A DNA stretch of 64,000 nt from Alteromonas profundi (lineage in GTDB: Bacteria; Pseudomonadota; Gammaproteobacteria; Enterobacterales; Alteromonadaceae): NCBI RefSeq assembly GCF_010500865.1, contig NZ_JAAAWN010000013.1:60794-124793 (forward strand), given 5' to 3'. The position numbers were made by a program, and so were the translations under genes. Shown one piece after another: positions 19,801-27,667 of the stretch. Position 1 is the stretch's first letter. Each line of letters begins with the position of its first letter. The notes below the pieces were generated by a model that was given only the letters and a program-made list of their open reading frames with translations, was not told the origin of the DNA and made no database searches.

Positions 19801-20685
19801 CTAATTAACGCCGTTAGGTGTTCCCTGAAAATCACCGGGGAAAATAAGATAATAATCGCCGTTTAAATAACGTTCGGCAGAAACATGGTAATGGTATACC
19901 GCGTCTTCATCAGATGAGCCTGTGAACTGAGTAACGGCAGTATGGCCATTAGATTCGTCTAAGTCTGTTGGATAGTCGACACTGGAATAACACCGTCTCC
20001 CATAAATAAAGAAACCATCGGACATGATTCCCACTAAGCTGTCATCGTCATAGGAGATGGCTTTGGGTTCTAGATGATAGTGATAGGTTTGCGGCCCAGT
20101 GTGTGCCCCATTGCGGTCAAACCCTTGGATAACCCCAAGCGAAACATCGCCGTTACCTTCAGAGTCGTTAAAAATAGGCGCGCCACTGGTAGCTATACCT
20201 ATGGCACCAAGCGGTGTAGCCGAAGATGAACTGGCCAATTCAGGTTCAACCGGCACAGTTAACTGAAACACATTGATGTAGTCTTCAATATCGCCAGGCG
20301 AACGCTGCTGATCAAATAAGGTGGCATCTTCTGGTTCAACATAAAGCCCACTTTCGTTGCCTGCATCCCAGTATGAGGAGGTATGGTTTGGCTTACCGTT
20401 CGCTTCCACGGTTACAGTACAACCATCGGCAGATAACACGGCGGTAACATTGGGCGACGCATTAAACTCTAGGAATATAGCTGGCAGCGAGGTAACTGGA
20501 TTATCGCACTCTTGCGTTGACGATGAACCAGTACCTGTATCTGTATCTGTATCTGTATCTGTCGACACGGTATCGGTTGTGTCATCGATGATGCTATTAC
20601 TGTCGCTGTCACTACCACACCCGTTTAGCGCCAAAAGCGCGATTGTTGCAAGGAATATATTGGTACCAAGTCCACGATTCGCCAT
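19801..20685 (-). CDS. YHYH-domain lipoprotein
   Basis: A 294-residue lipoprotein with lipobox LNGC followed by GSDSDSNSI and a low-complexity linker of alternating Thr-Asp, encoded by about four copies of the hexamer TGTATC. The body is a YHYH domain: GPQTYHYHLEPKA at about residue 203, SDGFFIYGRRCY, and a second copy, AVYHYHVSAERY. The paired Tyr-His motifs suggest metal binding. YHYH genes are often found near SCO-type copper proteins. It is first in the YHYH-MORN-SCO operon. Confidence 0.8.
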   Translation of the reverse strand: MANRGLGTNIFLATIALLALNGCGSDSDSNSIIDDTTDTVSTDTDTDTDTGTGSSSTQECDNPVTSLPAIFLEFNASPNVTAVLSADGCTVTVEANGKPNHTSSYWDAGNESGLYVEPEDATLFDQQRSPGDIEDYINVFQLTVPVEPELASSSSATPLGAIGIATSGAPIFNDSEGNGDVSLGVIQGFDRNGAHTGPQTYHYHLEPKAISYDDDSLVGIMSDGFFIYGRRCYSSVDYPTDLDESNGHTAVTQFTGSSDEDAVYHYHVSAERYLNGDYYLIFPGDFQGTPNGVN

Positions 20686-20854
20686 GATCAGCCACCTTAT
20701 GAATGACGTTAAAAATGTATGAGAACGTCAGTCTACAAACAAAAAGTGCAGAAACAGTGCAGGATCAGTGGGGTTCTTACGTTTTTTGCATTTATACGGT
20801 AAATATTAAAAGGGACAAAACAGTGTTGCATCTGTTCAATAGAGGCGAAAAAGC

Positions 20855-20868
20855 TTGATCTAAATCAA
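20855..20868. promoter_or_regulatory. Perfect FNR/EtrA-type box upstream of gbsR-cydAB
   Basis: 20855-20868 reads TTGATCTAAATCAA, an exact match to the FNR consensus TTGAT-N4-ATCAA. It lies 50 bases upstream of the gbsR-like start and in front of the oxidase genes. Known biology: FNR-family regulators control cytochrome bd oxidases in response to oxygen. Activation or repression cannot be told from the sequence. The YHYH operon starts 170 bases away on the other strand and could also be affected. Confidence 0.75.
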
Positions 20869-20879
20869 ACCTAGGCATA

Positions 20880-20903
20880 AACTTTCAGTAATTTCTGAAA
20901 GTT
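20880..20903. promoter_or_regulatory. Perfect 9-base palindrome just before the GbsR-like gene
   Basis: AACTTTCAG (20880-20888) and CTGAAAGTT (20895-20903) form a perfect inverted repeat with a 6-base spacer, ending 14 bases before the ATG at 20918. The position between the FNR box and the ribosome-binding region fits an operator for autoregulation by the MarR/GbsR-type product. This is an inference from location and symmetry. Confidence 0.5.
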
Positions 20904-20917
20904 CAGCAGGTATAGAT

Positions 20918-21475
20918 ATGAAAATGACGCCACTTATTACCTCAGCCGTTATGCACTTCGGTGAAATGGGAAGCCGATGGGGGTTTAACCGCACTGTAGG
21001 CCAGATATTGGCATTAATTGTTTTGCACGATAAACCAATTTCTGCGCAGGAAATTGCTGACGGATTAAATATTTCTCGAGGCAACACCAGTATGGGGTTA
21101 AAAGAACTTCAGTCGTGGCGTCTTATTAAGCAACATTTAGTGCCTGGCGAGCGTAAGGAATTTTTCATTCCTGCAGGAGACATATGGACGCTGGCAAATC
21201 GGGTTTTTGAAGAACGAAGAAAAAGAGAAATTGATCCAACCATGAGTTTGCTACGTGATCTCTTATTAGATACACCAGCAAATGACACCGAAGCCAATGC
21301 TCAGGAGAAATTAACTGAGATTCACGATTTATTGGAGTCGGTAACCGCGTGGTCGCAAGAGCTTCAAAATCTTGGGCCCGAAAAACTAAACACTCTCATG
21401 AAGCTTGGCTCCGGCGTGGGCCGTATGCTTGAAATTAAGGACAAGTTACTTCCGGGTAAAAGTACCGTTAACTAG
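20918..21475 (+). CDS. GbsR/MarR-family transcriptional regulator
   Basis: A 185-residue winged-helix protein of the GbsR branch: MHFGEMGSRWGFNRTVGQIL, then the helix-turn-helix ISAQEIADGLNISRGNTSMG (about 46-65), wing and a helical C-terminus. GbsR itself senses choline in Bacillus. In proteobacteria, relatives sit beside diverse genes, including oxidases. The cydA GTG follows 10 bases after its stop, so it is the first gene of the gbsR-cydA-cydB operon and probably controls it. Confidence 0.85.
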   Translation: MKMTPLITSAVMHFGEMGSRWGFNRTVGQILALIVLHDKPISAQEIADGLNISRGNTSMGLKELQSWRLIKQHLVPGERKEFFIPAGDIWTLANRVFEERRKREIDPTMSLLRDLLLDTPANDTEANAQEKLTEIHDLLESVTAWSQELQNLGPEKLNTLMKLGSGVGRMLEIKDKLLPGKSTVN

Positions 21476-21485
21476 GAGGCTCCCT

Positions 21486-22847
21486 GTGGATGCATTCTTG
21501 CTGTCGCGTTTACAATTTGCGTTAAATATAAGTTTTCATATTTTATTTCCAACCATCACCATGGCAATGGGCTGGTTTCTCTTTTATTTTAAGCTACGTT
21601 CAAATATTTCTGATCACCCTGTATGGATGCGTATTTACCGCTTTTGGGTACGGGTGTTTGCACTAAGCTTCGCGCTTGGCGTGGTGAGCGGTGTCACTAT
21701 GTCATTCCAGTTCGGCACCAACTGGCCTGGCTTTATGGAAAAAGTAGGCAATGTTGCAGGCCCCTTATTAGGCTACGAAGTGCTTACGGCCTTTTTCCTA
21801 GAGGCAACCTTTTTAGGCATTATGCTGTTTGGTATACGCAAGGTACCTAACTGGCTTCATACTGCTGCCACGTTAATAGTTGCGCTTGGAACTACGGCTT
21901 CGGCATTTTGGATCCTGGCACTAAACAGCTGGATGCAAACGCCACAGGGTTTCGAGTTAGTTGATGGCGTGGTATACGCGAAAGACTGGAGCGCGATTAT
22001 ATTTAATCCGTCCTTCCCCTACCGTTTTGTTCATATGATGCTAGCCTCAGGGCTTACCGCCAGCTTCTTGATTGCCGGTTTATCGGCCTATCGTATGCTT
22101 AAAGGTGACGATAAAATAGCGCCTAAATTAGCACTTAAAACGGCAACCTACACTGCCGCGGTTCTCATTCCTTTGCAGATATTTGCAGGCGACATGCATG
22201 GGCTAAATACCTTAGAGCACCAACCGCAGAAAGTAGCGGCAATGGAGGGCTTGTGGGAAACCACCGAAGGTGCTCCCCTACTGCTATTTGCTATTCCCGA
22301 TGAAGAAAGTAGAGAAAACCATTTTGAAATACCTATTCCTAAAGGTGCCAGCCTTATTCTCACCCATGAAATGGATGGTGAAATAAAGGGGTTAAATGAG
22401 TTTGAAGGAGAGCACCCGCCCGTAGCCCCTGTGTTCTTTGGCTTTCGAGTTATGGTGGGCATGGGTATGCTAATGCTGGCAGTGTCCTGGGTAGGCAGTG
22501 CTTACTTATTGCGGAACAAAACTTTTCCTCTATGGCTTAAGCGTACCTTTGCTGGTATGGCCTTTAGCGGATGGGTTGCTACATTAGCCGGTTGGTATGT
22601 TACCGAAATAGGCCGCCAACCCTACCTAGTCAGTGGCGTACTTAAAACCCAAGATGCAGTTACTCAACTGCCCCCTGCAAATGTTGTCTTTTCGTTTACT
22701 TTGTATGCCGTTATCTATGCTGTGTTGTTAGTGGCCTACATGGGCACACTTATGTTGATGTGTCGTAGAGCGGTTGAAATTGAGGAAATTTCTACTGAGG
22801 AACGGGAAATGGCAAAAGCAGCGAAAATGTCGCCGGCGAATACCTAA
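21486..22847 (+). CDS. cydA: Cytochrome bd-type ubiquinol oxidase subunit I (short Q-loop, CioA-like)
   Basis: Subunit I oxidises ubiquinol and carries haems b558, b595 and d. The start is the GTG at 21486, preceded by AGGAGG six bases upstream; translation gives MDAFLLSRLQFALNISFHIL, with His18 as the conserved N-terminal haem ligand. The 453-residue length and missing Q-loop insert (GRQPYLV follows closely after FFGFRVMVGMGML) place it with the short, cyanide-insensitive CioA-type oxidases rather than the 522-residue E. coli CydA. The second ligand histidine lies in FPYRFVHMMLASGL. Confidence 0.92.
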   Translation: MDAFLLSRLQFALNISFHILFPTITMAMGWFLFYFKLRSNISDHPVWMRIYRFWVRVFALSFALGVVSGVTMSFQFGTNWPGFMEKVGNVAGPLLGYEVLTAFFLEATFLGIMLFGIRKVPNWLHTAATLIVALGTTASAFWILALNSWMQTPQGFELVDGVVYAKDWSAIIFNPSFPYRFVHMMLASGLTASFLIAGLSAYRMLKGDDKIAPKLALKTATYTAAVLIPLQIFAGDMHGLNTLEHQPQKVAAMEGLWETTEGAPLLLFAIPDEESRENHFEIPIPKGASLILTHEMDGEIKGLNEFEGEHPPVAPVFFGFRVMVGMGMLMLAVSWVGSAYLLRNKTFPLWLKRTFAGMAFSGWVATLAGWYVTEIGRQPYLVSGVLKTQDAVTQLPPANVVFSFTLYAVIYAVLLVAYMGTLMLMCRRAVEIEEISTEEREMAKAAKMSPANT

Positions 22848-22856
22848 GGAGTCTCC

Positions 22857-23867
22857 ATGCTTTTCGAAAATCTTTCTACTGAAACCTTAGGCGACATTTA
22901 CATAGGTTTGCTGGGGTTAGCAATATTAATTTATGCCGTATTAGACGGGTATGACTTAGGCGTGGGCGTATTGCTTCCGCCCCGCGAAGAGAAGTTTCGC
23001 GATGATATGATTGCGTCTATTGGGCCTTATTGGGATGCCAATGAAACATGGCTAGTGCTAGGCGTAGGGTTATTACTTTTTGCCTTCCCCGAAGCCCACA
23101 GTGATGTTTTGCAGGCCTTATACATACCGGCCACGTTAATGCTAATAGGGCTTATTCTTCGGGGCGTGTCCTTCGACTTTAGAGCGAAAGTAGTACAGGT
23201 GCAAAAACGTAAATGGGATCTTACCTTTAAGTATGGCTCATTGCTTACCACCTTAGCGCAAGGGTACATGTTGGGCATTTATGTCACTGGCTTACGCACC
23301 GACTTATGGGCACAAGGCTTTGCCTTACTGGCGGCGTTTGGTGTTACTGCGGCTTATGCGTTTATAGGGTCTTGTTGGTTAATATTAAAAGCTGAAAACA
23401 ATTTGCAGGCCAAAGCCTACTATTGGGCCCGGCGTGGGCTAGGCGTTCTTGCAGGTGGTATTATCGCAGTAAGTATAGCTAACCTTACCTTGCACGAGCG
23501 TGTACAAGAGCTATGGTTTTCTGCGCCTTGGGGCTACCTATTAATGGGTATACCTATTGCCTGTTTCGCGCTTTTGGTGCTATGCGGCGTATTGCTTAAA
23601 AAGCTTCCCGATGCGGGTGGCAAAGGCGAATGGCTCCCCTTCTTTATTGCATTACTGGTGTTTGTATTGTGCTTTGCGGCGTTTGGTATTAGTTACTACC
23701 CTTACGTGATACCCGGTGAACTCACGGTTATGGACGCGCTAAGTGATGCAAACTCGTTACGCTTTCTATTAGTGGGTGTGGTTATAGTAGTGCCTTGCAT
23801 TCTTGTTTACACCGCCATGGTGTATAAAATTTTTGCCGGAAAATCTGAAAAGCTTTCCTACTACTAA
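22857..23867 (+). CDS. cydB: Cytochrome bd-type ubiquinol oxidase subunit II
   Basis: Subunit II of the quinol oxidase is an integral membrane protein with eight or nine helices. The 336-residue product has the family signatures DGYDLGVGVLLPP, GPYWDANETWLVLGVG and LRGVSFDFRAK. It starts 9 bases after cydA. No small CydX-type gene is visible directly downstream; a terminator comes next. Confidence 0.93.
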   Translation: MLFENLSTETLGDIYIGLLGLAILIYAVLDGYDLGVGVLLPPREEKFRDDMIASIGPYWDANETWLVLGVGLLLFAFPEAHSDVLQALYIPATLMLIGLILRGVSFDFRAKVVQVQKRKWDLTFKYGSLLTTLAQGYMLGIYVTGLRTDLWAQGFALLAAFGVTAAYAFIGSCWLILKAENNLQAKAYYWARRGLGVLAGGIIAVSIANLTLHERVQELWFSAPWGYLLMGIPIACFALLVLCGVLLKKLPDAGGKGEWLPFFIALLVFVLCFAAFGISYYPYVIPGELTVMDALSDANSLRFLLVGVVIVVPCILVYTAMVYKIFAGKSEKLSYY

Positions 23868-23895
23868 TTCACCGCCAACGCTTTTTCTTTAGCCT

Positions 23896-23930
23896 AAGCG
23901 CATCATGAATTTCACGTGATGCGCTTTTGC
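23896..23930 (+). terminator. Terminator-like hairpin after cydB
   Basis: AAGCGCATCA (23896-23905) pairs with TGATGCGCTT (23917-23926), followed by TTGCCTTTT. It ends the gbsR-cydAB operon. The remaining intergenic stretch to 24180 is AT-rich and holds no open frame I can support; it must contain the promoter of the small gene at 24197. Confidence 0.7.
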
Positions 23931-24196
23931 CTTTTATCGGCTCATTGGCTTTTGCTTACGGTCTCTCTACCGGCGTTCTACCCTTCTATATCGCTGCCTA
24001 CTTTCTGCTCACCCTCTACTTAAATGAAGTAAAAATTAGGTGATCTTTTTTTCATCTAGCGAGAACTAATTAATAAGAGCGTAGCGTTTTTTCCTCGCGC
24101 GCCGGTTAGACGCAACACGTGTAACATAGTTGACATAAAACTACAACTTGACTATATTACATATGGGAAGATAGATTTTGAAAGGAGCAAAGTATT

Positions 24197-24364
24197 ATGA
24201 ATGTATTCAAACCTTTTTCACGGTTTTTCACACGTGCTCATCCCTACACTATTGCCCACTACATCGGGCGCAAAAATGCACAGCGCGCCTTAGGATGTAA
24301 GATCAAAAAGAAGAAGAAGCTATTTGAAGAACAAGAACGGGAAGAACACCAGAAGCACGGATAA
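24197..24364 (+). CDS. Small basic protein, 55 residues, unknown
   Basis: Starts MNVFKPFSRFFTRAHPYTIA and continues with a GRKNAQRALG segment, a KIKKKKKLFEEQEREE charged run and a KHG end. AAAGGAG lies nine bases before the ATG, and a strong terminator overlaps the stop, so it has the outline of a complete small transcription unit. The product is amphipathic at the N-terminus and very basic in the middle, which would suit nucleic-acid, ribosome or membrane-surface contact. I do not recognise the family. Confidence 0.6.
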   Translation: MNVFKPFSRFFTRAHPYTIAHYIGRKNAQRALGCKIKKKKKLFEEQEREEHQKHG

Positions 24365-24394
24365 AAAGGGCCTTTAGCAAAGGCCCTTTTTTGA
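24363..24394 (+). terminator. Strong bidirectional terminator
   Basis: AAAGGGCCTTT pairs with AAAGGCCCTTT around a short GC loop, followed by TTTTTG on the plus strand and preceded by an A-run that serves the minus strand. It ends the 55-residue gene and, in the other direction, gcdH (stop at 24408). Confidence 0.85.
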
Positions 24395-24407
24395 TATTAA
24401 ACAGTAA

Positions 24408-25589
24408 TTAAAAGAACCCCTGCAGACCCGTCTGCCCACGACCTAAAATTAATCCGTGTACATCGTACGTTCCTTCATAGGTATTGACTGTTTCAAGATT
24501 AATCATATGCCGCATTACATGAAACTCATCTGATATTCCGTTGCCACCGTGCATATCCCGTGACATACGAGCGATGGATAAGGCTTTAGCGCAATTATTG
24601 CGTTTCATTAGCGATATCATCATAGGATCTACGTTTTTACTATCAATCAATCTCCCTAACCGTAACGAGCCCTGTAACCCCAATGCAATATCGGTTTGCA
24701 TATCGGCTAATTTGGTTTGAAATAACTGTGTTTGGGCAAGGGGCCGGTTAAACTGGTGTCTATCTAACCCATATTGGCGCGCAGCATGCCAACAAAATTC
24801 CGCAGCGCCCATCGCGCCCCAGGAAATACCGTACCGCGCCATGTTTAAACAACTGAAGGGGCCTGTTAAACCGCGCACATCTGGGAACACGTTTTCATCA
24901 GGTACAAACACCTTATCCATGACTATTTCGCCAGTAATAGAAGCCCGCAAAGATAGCTTACTTTTTATCTCTGGAGCACTGAGCCCCGCCATGCCCTTGT
25001 CTAAAAGAAAGCCACGTATTGCATTATCTTCTGAGGTGTCTTTCGCCCACACCACAAATACATCGGCAATGGGCGAATTGGTGATCCACATTTTGCTGCC
25101 ACTAAGGCGATACCCTCCTTGCACTTTCTCAGCGCGGGTTTTCATGCTCGCAGGATCAGATCCAGCATCGGGTTCGGTTAAACCAAAGCACCCCACCCAT
25201 TCACCTTTTGCCAGTTTTGCTAGGTATTTTTCTTTTTGCGCCGCACTACCAAATGTATTAATGGGGTGCATAACTAACGACGACTGCACGCTCATCGCAC
25301 TTCGATAGCCGCTATCCACACGCTCTACTTCTCGTGCTAACAGGCCGTAAGACACATAATTAACCCCGCTACAGCCATAGCCCTCAATGGTGGAACCTAA
25401 AAAACCAATTTCACCTAACTGGCGCATAATATTTCTATCGAAATAGCCTTTTCGATTGGCCGATAGTATGGTTGGCATCAATGCTTGCTGACAGAAGTCA
25501 TGAGCACTTCGCTGCACCATACGCTCTTCATCGCTAAGCTGCTGATCTAATAATAAGGGGTCGTGCCAGTGTGGATGTGATTGCGTCAT
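24408..25589 (-). CDS. gcdH: Glutaryl-CoA dehydrogenase (acyl-CoA dehydrogenase family)
   Basis: GcdH oxidises and decarboxylates glutaryl-CoA to crotonyl-CoA in lysine and tryptophan breakdown. The 393-residue flavoprotein has the acyl-CoA dehydrogenase domains (N-terminal helical, about 25-135; beta middle, about 135-230, with [17 protein letters not shown] and [17 protein letters not shown]-terminal helical). The catalytic glutamate lies in [20 protein letters not shown], a very GcdH-like end, and the substrate-guanidinium region is intact. It lies downstream of an Lrp-type regulator on the same strand. Confidence 0.9.
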   Translation of the reverse strand: MTQSHPHWHDPLLLDQQLSDEERMVQRSAHDFCQQALMPTILSANRKGYFDRNIMRQLGEIGFLGSTIEGYGCSGVNYVSYGLLAREVERVDSGYRSAMSVQSSLVMHPINTFGSAAQKEKYLAKLAKGEWVGCFGLTEPDAGSDPASMKTRAEKVQGGYRLSGSKMWITNSPIADVFVVWAKDTSEDNAIRGFLLDKGMAGLSAPEIKSKLSLRASITGEIVMDKVFVPDENVFPDVRGLTGPFSCLNMARYGISWGAMGAAEFCWHAARQYGLDRHQFNRPLAQTQLFQTKLADMQTDIALGLQGSLRLGRLIDSKNVDPMMISLMKRNNCAKALSIARMSRDMHGGNGISDEFHVMRHMINLETVNTYEGTYDVHGLILGRGQTGLQGFF

Positions 25590-25706
25590 TGGGTAAACCT
25601 AATAAAGGGTAATCATGGGTTTACTTTGCGCTTTAAGGCCAATGCTTTCAAGGTTTTGCGCCCCAAAGCGGTACATTTTAGGCTTGGGGGTGTAAAGCAA
25701 AAATGG

Positions 25707-26180
25707 CTATAGGTGATGTAACGGTAGTGCAGTGGTGTACTTTATTTGCTCCATAGCAAAACTAGAGGTAACGTCGTTAAGATCTATGCCGTTAACTAAG
25801 CGTTTGTAAAAAAGATCGAAGTCGTCCATATCTTTTACCAACACTTTAAGTAAGTAATCGTATTCGCCAGACATACGATAAAACTCTACAATTTCATCGA
25901 ATGAGGCGGCATGCTTTGCGAAATCATCGAGCCATTTGCCATCATGTCGGGCCGCTTTAATTTGCACGAAAACCGTCATCGCAAGACCTAACGTTTTCGC
26001 CTGCAATAAGGCTACCCGTTTGGCTATGATCCCTTGGGTTTCTAACCGCTGTATTCGTCGCCAACATGGCGTAGTCGTTAGCCCTACTTGCTCTGCTATA
26101 TCGGCCACCGGGGTATCAGCGTTCTTCTGAAGCTGCAACAATATAGCTTTATCTACGCCATCTAGAGTAAATTTTTTCAT
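25707..26180 (-). CDS. Lrp/AsnC-family transcriptional regulator
   Basis: Starting at the ATG at 26180 (MKKFTLDGVDKAILLQLQKN), this is a 157-residue Lrp-type protein: N-terminal helix-turn-helix (VADIAEQVGLTTTPCWRRIQ, about 20-40) and a C-terminal ligand-binding RAM domain (about 68-150, with SGEYDYLLKVLVKDMDDFD). An in-frame start 17 codons upstream is possible but adds an unconserved tail. It is immediately upstream of gcdH in tandem, so it probably controls amino-acid catabolism (inference). Confidence 0.85.
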   Translation of the reverse strand: MKKFTLDGVDKAILLQLQKNADTPVADIAEQVGLTTTPCWRRIQRLETQGIIAKRVALLQAKTLGLAMTVFVQIKAARHDGKWLDDFAKHAASFDEIVEFYRMSGEYDYLLKVLVKDMDDFDLFYKRLVNGIDLNDVTSSFAMEQIKYTTALPLHHL

Positions 26181-26287
26181 TATTGGGTTAACTCTTACAG
26201 GTTGTTGCTCATATTTTAACGCAAAGGACAACTTAACAGTAGTTAGCGGTTAGGTGCAGGTAAATAACGCCCCGCGCCTGCCTACGG

Positions 26288-26932
26288 TTAAGGCTGCCAC
26301 CAAGGCTTAGCAAAATTAATGTCTTCTGGCTCAATAATAAGCGTAAAGGGGGGCTCAAACGGTTGCCAAAACGCCGCTTCATCATCGTTATGTTTAAACG
26401 TGAATGCGCCCGCATTTGCGTATTGCTTTAATAGCTGGTGATACGCTTCTACCGGAAACTGAGGGTTGGTTTGCTGGAAAATAACGGTGCCCCCAAATTC
26501 CTCGTACAGCGCTTTATCGGTCTGCCATTGCAATACCTGTTTTACGCCAATTTCTTGTCGTTTAGCGGCCGTCGTATTTTGTTCATCTAGGCTTGCCTTA
26601 AACACCCTTTTAAAGTCTTCCACTAATTCACGGTTAACCGTAATGTTGTTTTTCTTTTGGTATTCTTCTATTACCCTATCGATAATTTTGCTGGCTAAGT
26701 TTTGCTGGCGCATGTTTTCAACCGCGCTTTGATATTGCTGTGCAAAAACGTCTTTGGCCTTCTTCTTTGCTGCTTTATTGGGCTCTATATCACTGGCACT
26801 AACAGGGTTACCGAATAAGGTGGCCACGGCTTTTTGTGGCGCGTTCGTTTGTGCAAAAACACCAGACGATAAAAAGAAACCGATAAGAAGAAGTGGTATG
26901 TACTGCCATCGTTTAGTGACTATTGCCGTCAT
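26288..26932 (-). CDS. Secreted SurA-N-like helical protein without a PPIase domain
   Basis: Starting at the ATG at 26932 (MTAIVTKRWQYIPLLLIGFF), this is a 214-residue protein with a signal peptide ending SGVFAQ. The mature part is charged and helical (AAKKKAKDVFAQQYQSAVEN, IIDRVIEEYQKKNNITVNRE) and ends in FTLIIEPEDINFAKPWWQP. The architecture resembles the N-terminal chaperone part of SurA/PpiD-type foldases, without a rotamase domain. A periplasmic chaperone role is possible but unproven. No neighbours share its strand closely. Confidence 0.5.
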   Translation of the reverse strand: MTAIVTKRWQYIPLLLIGFFLSSGVFAQTNAPQKAVATLFGNPVSASDIEPNKAAKKKAKDVFAQQYQSAVENMRQQNLASKIIDRVIEEYQKKNNITVNRELVEDFKRVFKASLDEQNTTAAKRQEIGVKQVLQWQTDKALYEEFGGTVIFQQTNPQFPVEAYHQLLKQYANAGAFTFKHNDDEAAFWQPFEPPFTLIIEPEDINFAKPWWQP

Positions 26933-27134
26933 GTTTATATCCTTAACTTCGTACGTGTCACTAGAGTAAACCATTAAGTAGAAGTAAGTTAAACCACTGT
27001 GCTGGTGAAAGCGAAAATAAAAAGGACGTTCGAAAGAAAACTAAAGGACGAATAGGATAGATTAGGTACTAGAAAGAAGCGGGGAATACGGCGAATAAAG
27101 AAAGGGATGGAGATAACACAAAATAGCAAGAAAG

Positions 27135-27165
27135 AAAAACGGCGGTCATACTGACCGCCGTTTTT
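27135..27165 (-). terminator. Terminator of the cold-shock gene
   Basis: CGGCGGTCA (27140-27148) pairs with TGACCGCCG (27152-27160) around a 3-base loop, flanked by A5 and T5. On the minus strand the stem is followed by TTTTTCTTTC. It begins about 8 bases past the gene stop. Confidence 0.9.
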
Positions 27166-27172
27166 GAATTTC

Positions 27173-27382
27173 TTAGATGGCTTGCACGTTAGCAGCTTGA
27201 AGACCTTTTTGACCTTCTTCAACTTCAAATTCTACGCGCTGACCTTCTGGAAGAGTTTTGTAACCGTCAGAAACGATTGCACGGAAATGAACGAAAACGT
27301 CCTTACCGCCGTTATCTTGAGTTAGAAAACCATAACCTTTATCAGCGTTAAACCACTTAACGGTGCCTGTAACTTTAGACAT
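27173..27382 (-). CDS. Cold-shock protein, CspA family
   Basis: A 69-residue single cold-shock domain that binds single-stranded RNA or DNA. RNP1 is KGYGFLTQ (about 15-22) and RNP2 is VFVHF (about 29-33). It starts [20 protein letters not shown], with GAGG upstream of the ATG. The 5' side carries a short GCGCA/TGCGC hairpin near 27411-27427 that could form part of a structured cold-responsive leader. Which Csp paralogue it is cannot be decided. Confidence 0.92.
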   Translation of the reverse strand: MSKVTGTVKWFNADKGYGFLTQDNGGKDVFVHFRAIVSDGYKTLPEGQRVEFEVEEGQKGLQAANVQAI

Positions 27383-27667
27383 GTCGTATAGACCTCAAAT
27401 ATCATTTTAAAATGCGCAAAAAATGCGCGTGTTGCGTGTCTTTAATTAGACAGTGTTATTGGGTCTTACTTACGAATGGAGAAACAACTTACAACAAATC
27501 ACATGGTAACTTGAGCGGTTTTACATATAGCAAATAAAAAATAATCACGTCTATTTAAAGACTGTTGGCTTAAAGCCGCATTCACTATAACACTCTTCGG
27601 ACTGATTAATATACAATTAATTAATAAATAGCGTAAATTCTTAGGTTTTTTTGTATGCGACGAAAAG

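Noticed and set aside
20533..20562. TGTATC hexamer tract as a possible phase-variation repeat
   Set aside because: The unit is a multiple of three, so copy-number change only lengthens a Thr-Asp linker and cannot switch the YHYH gene off.
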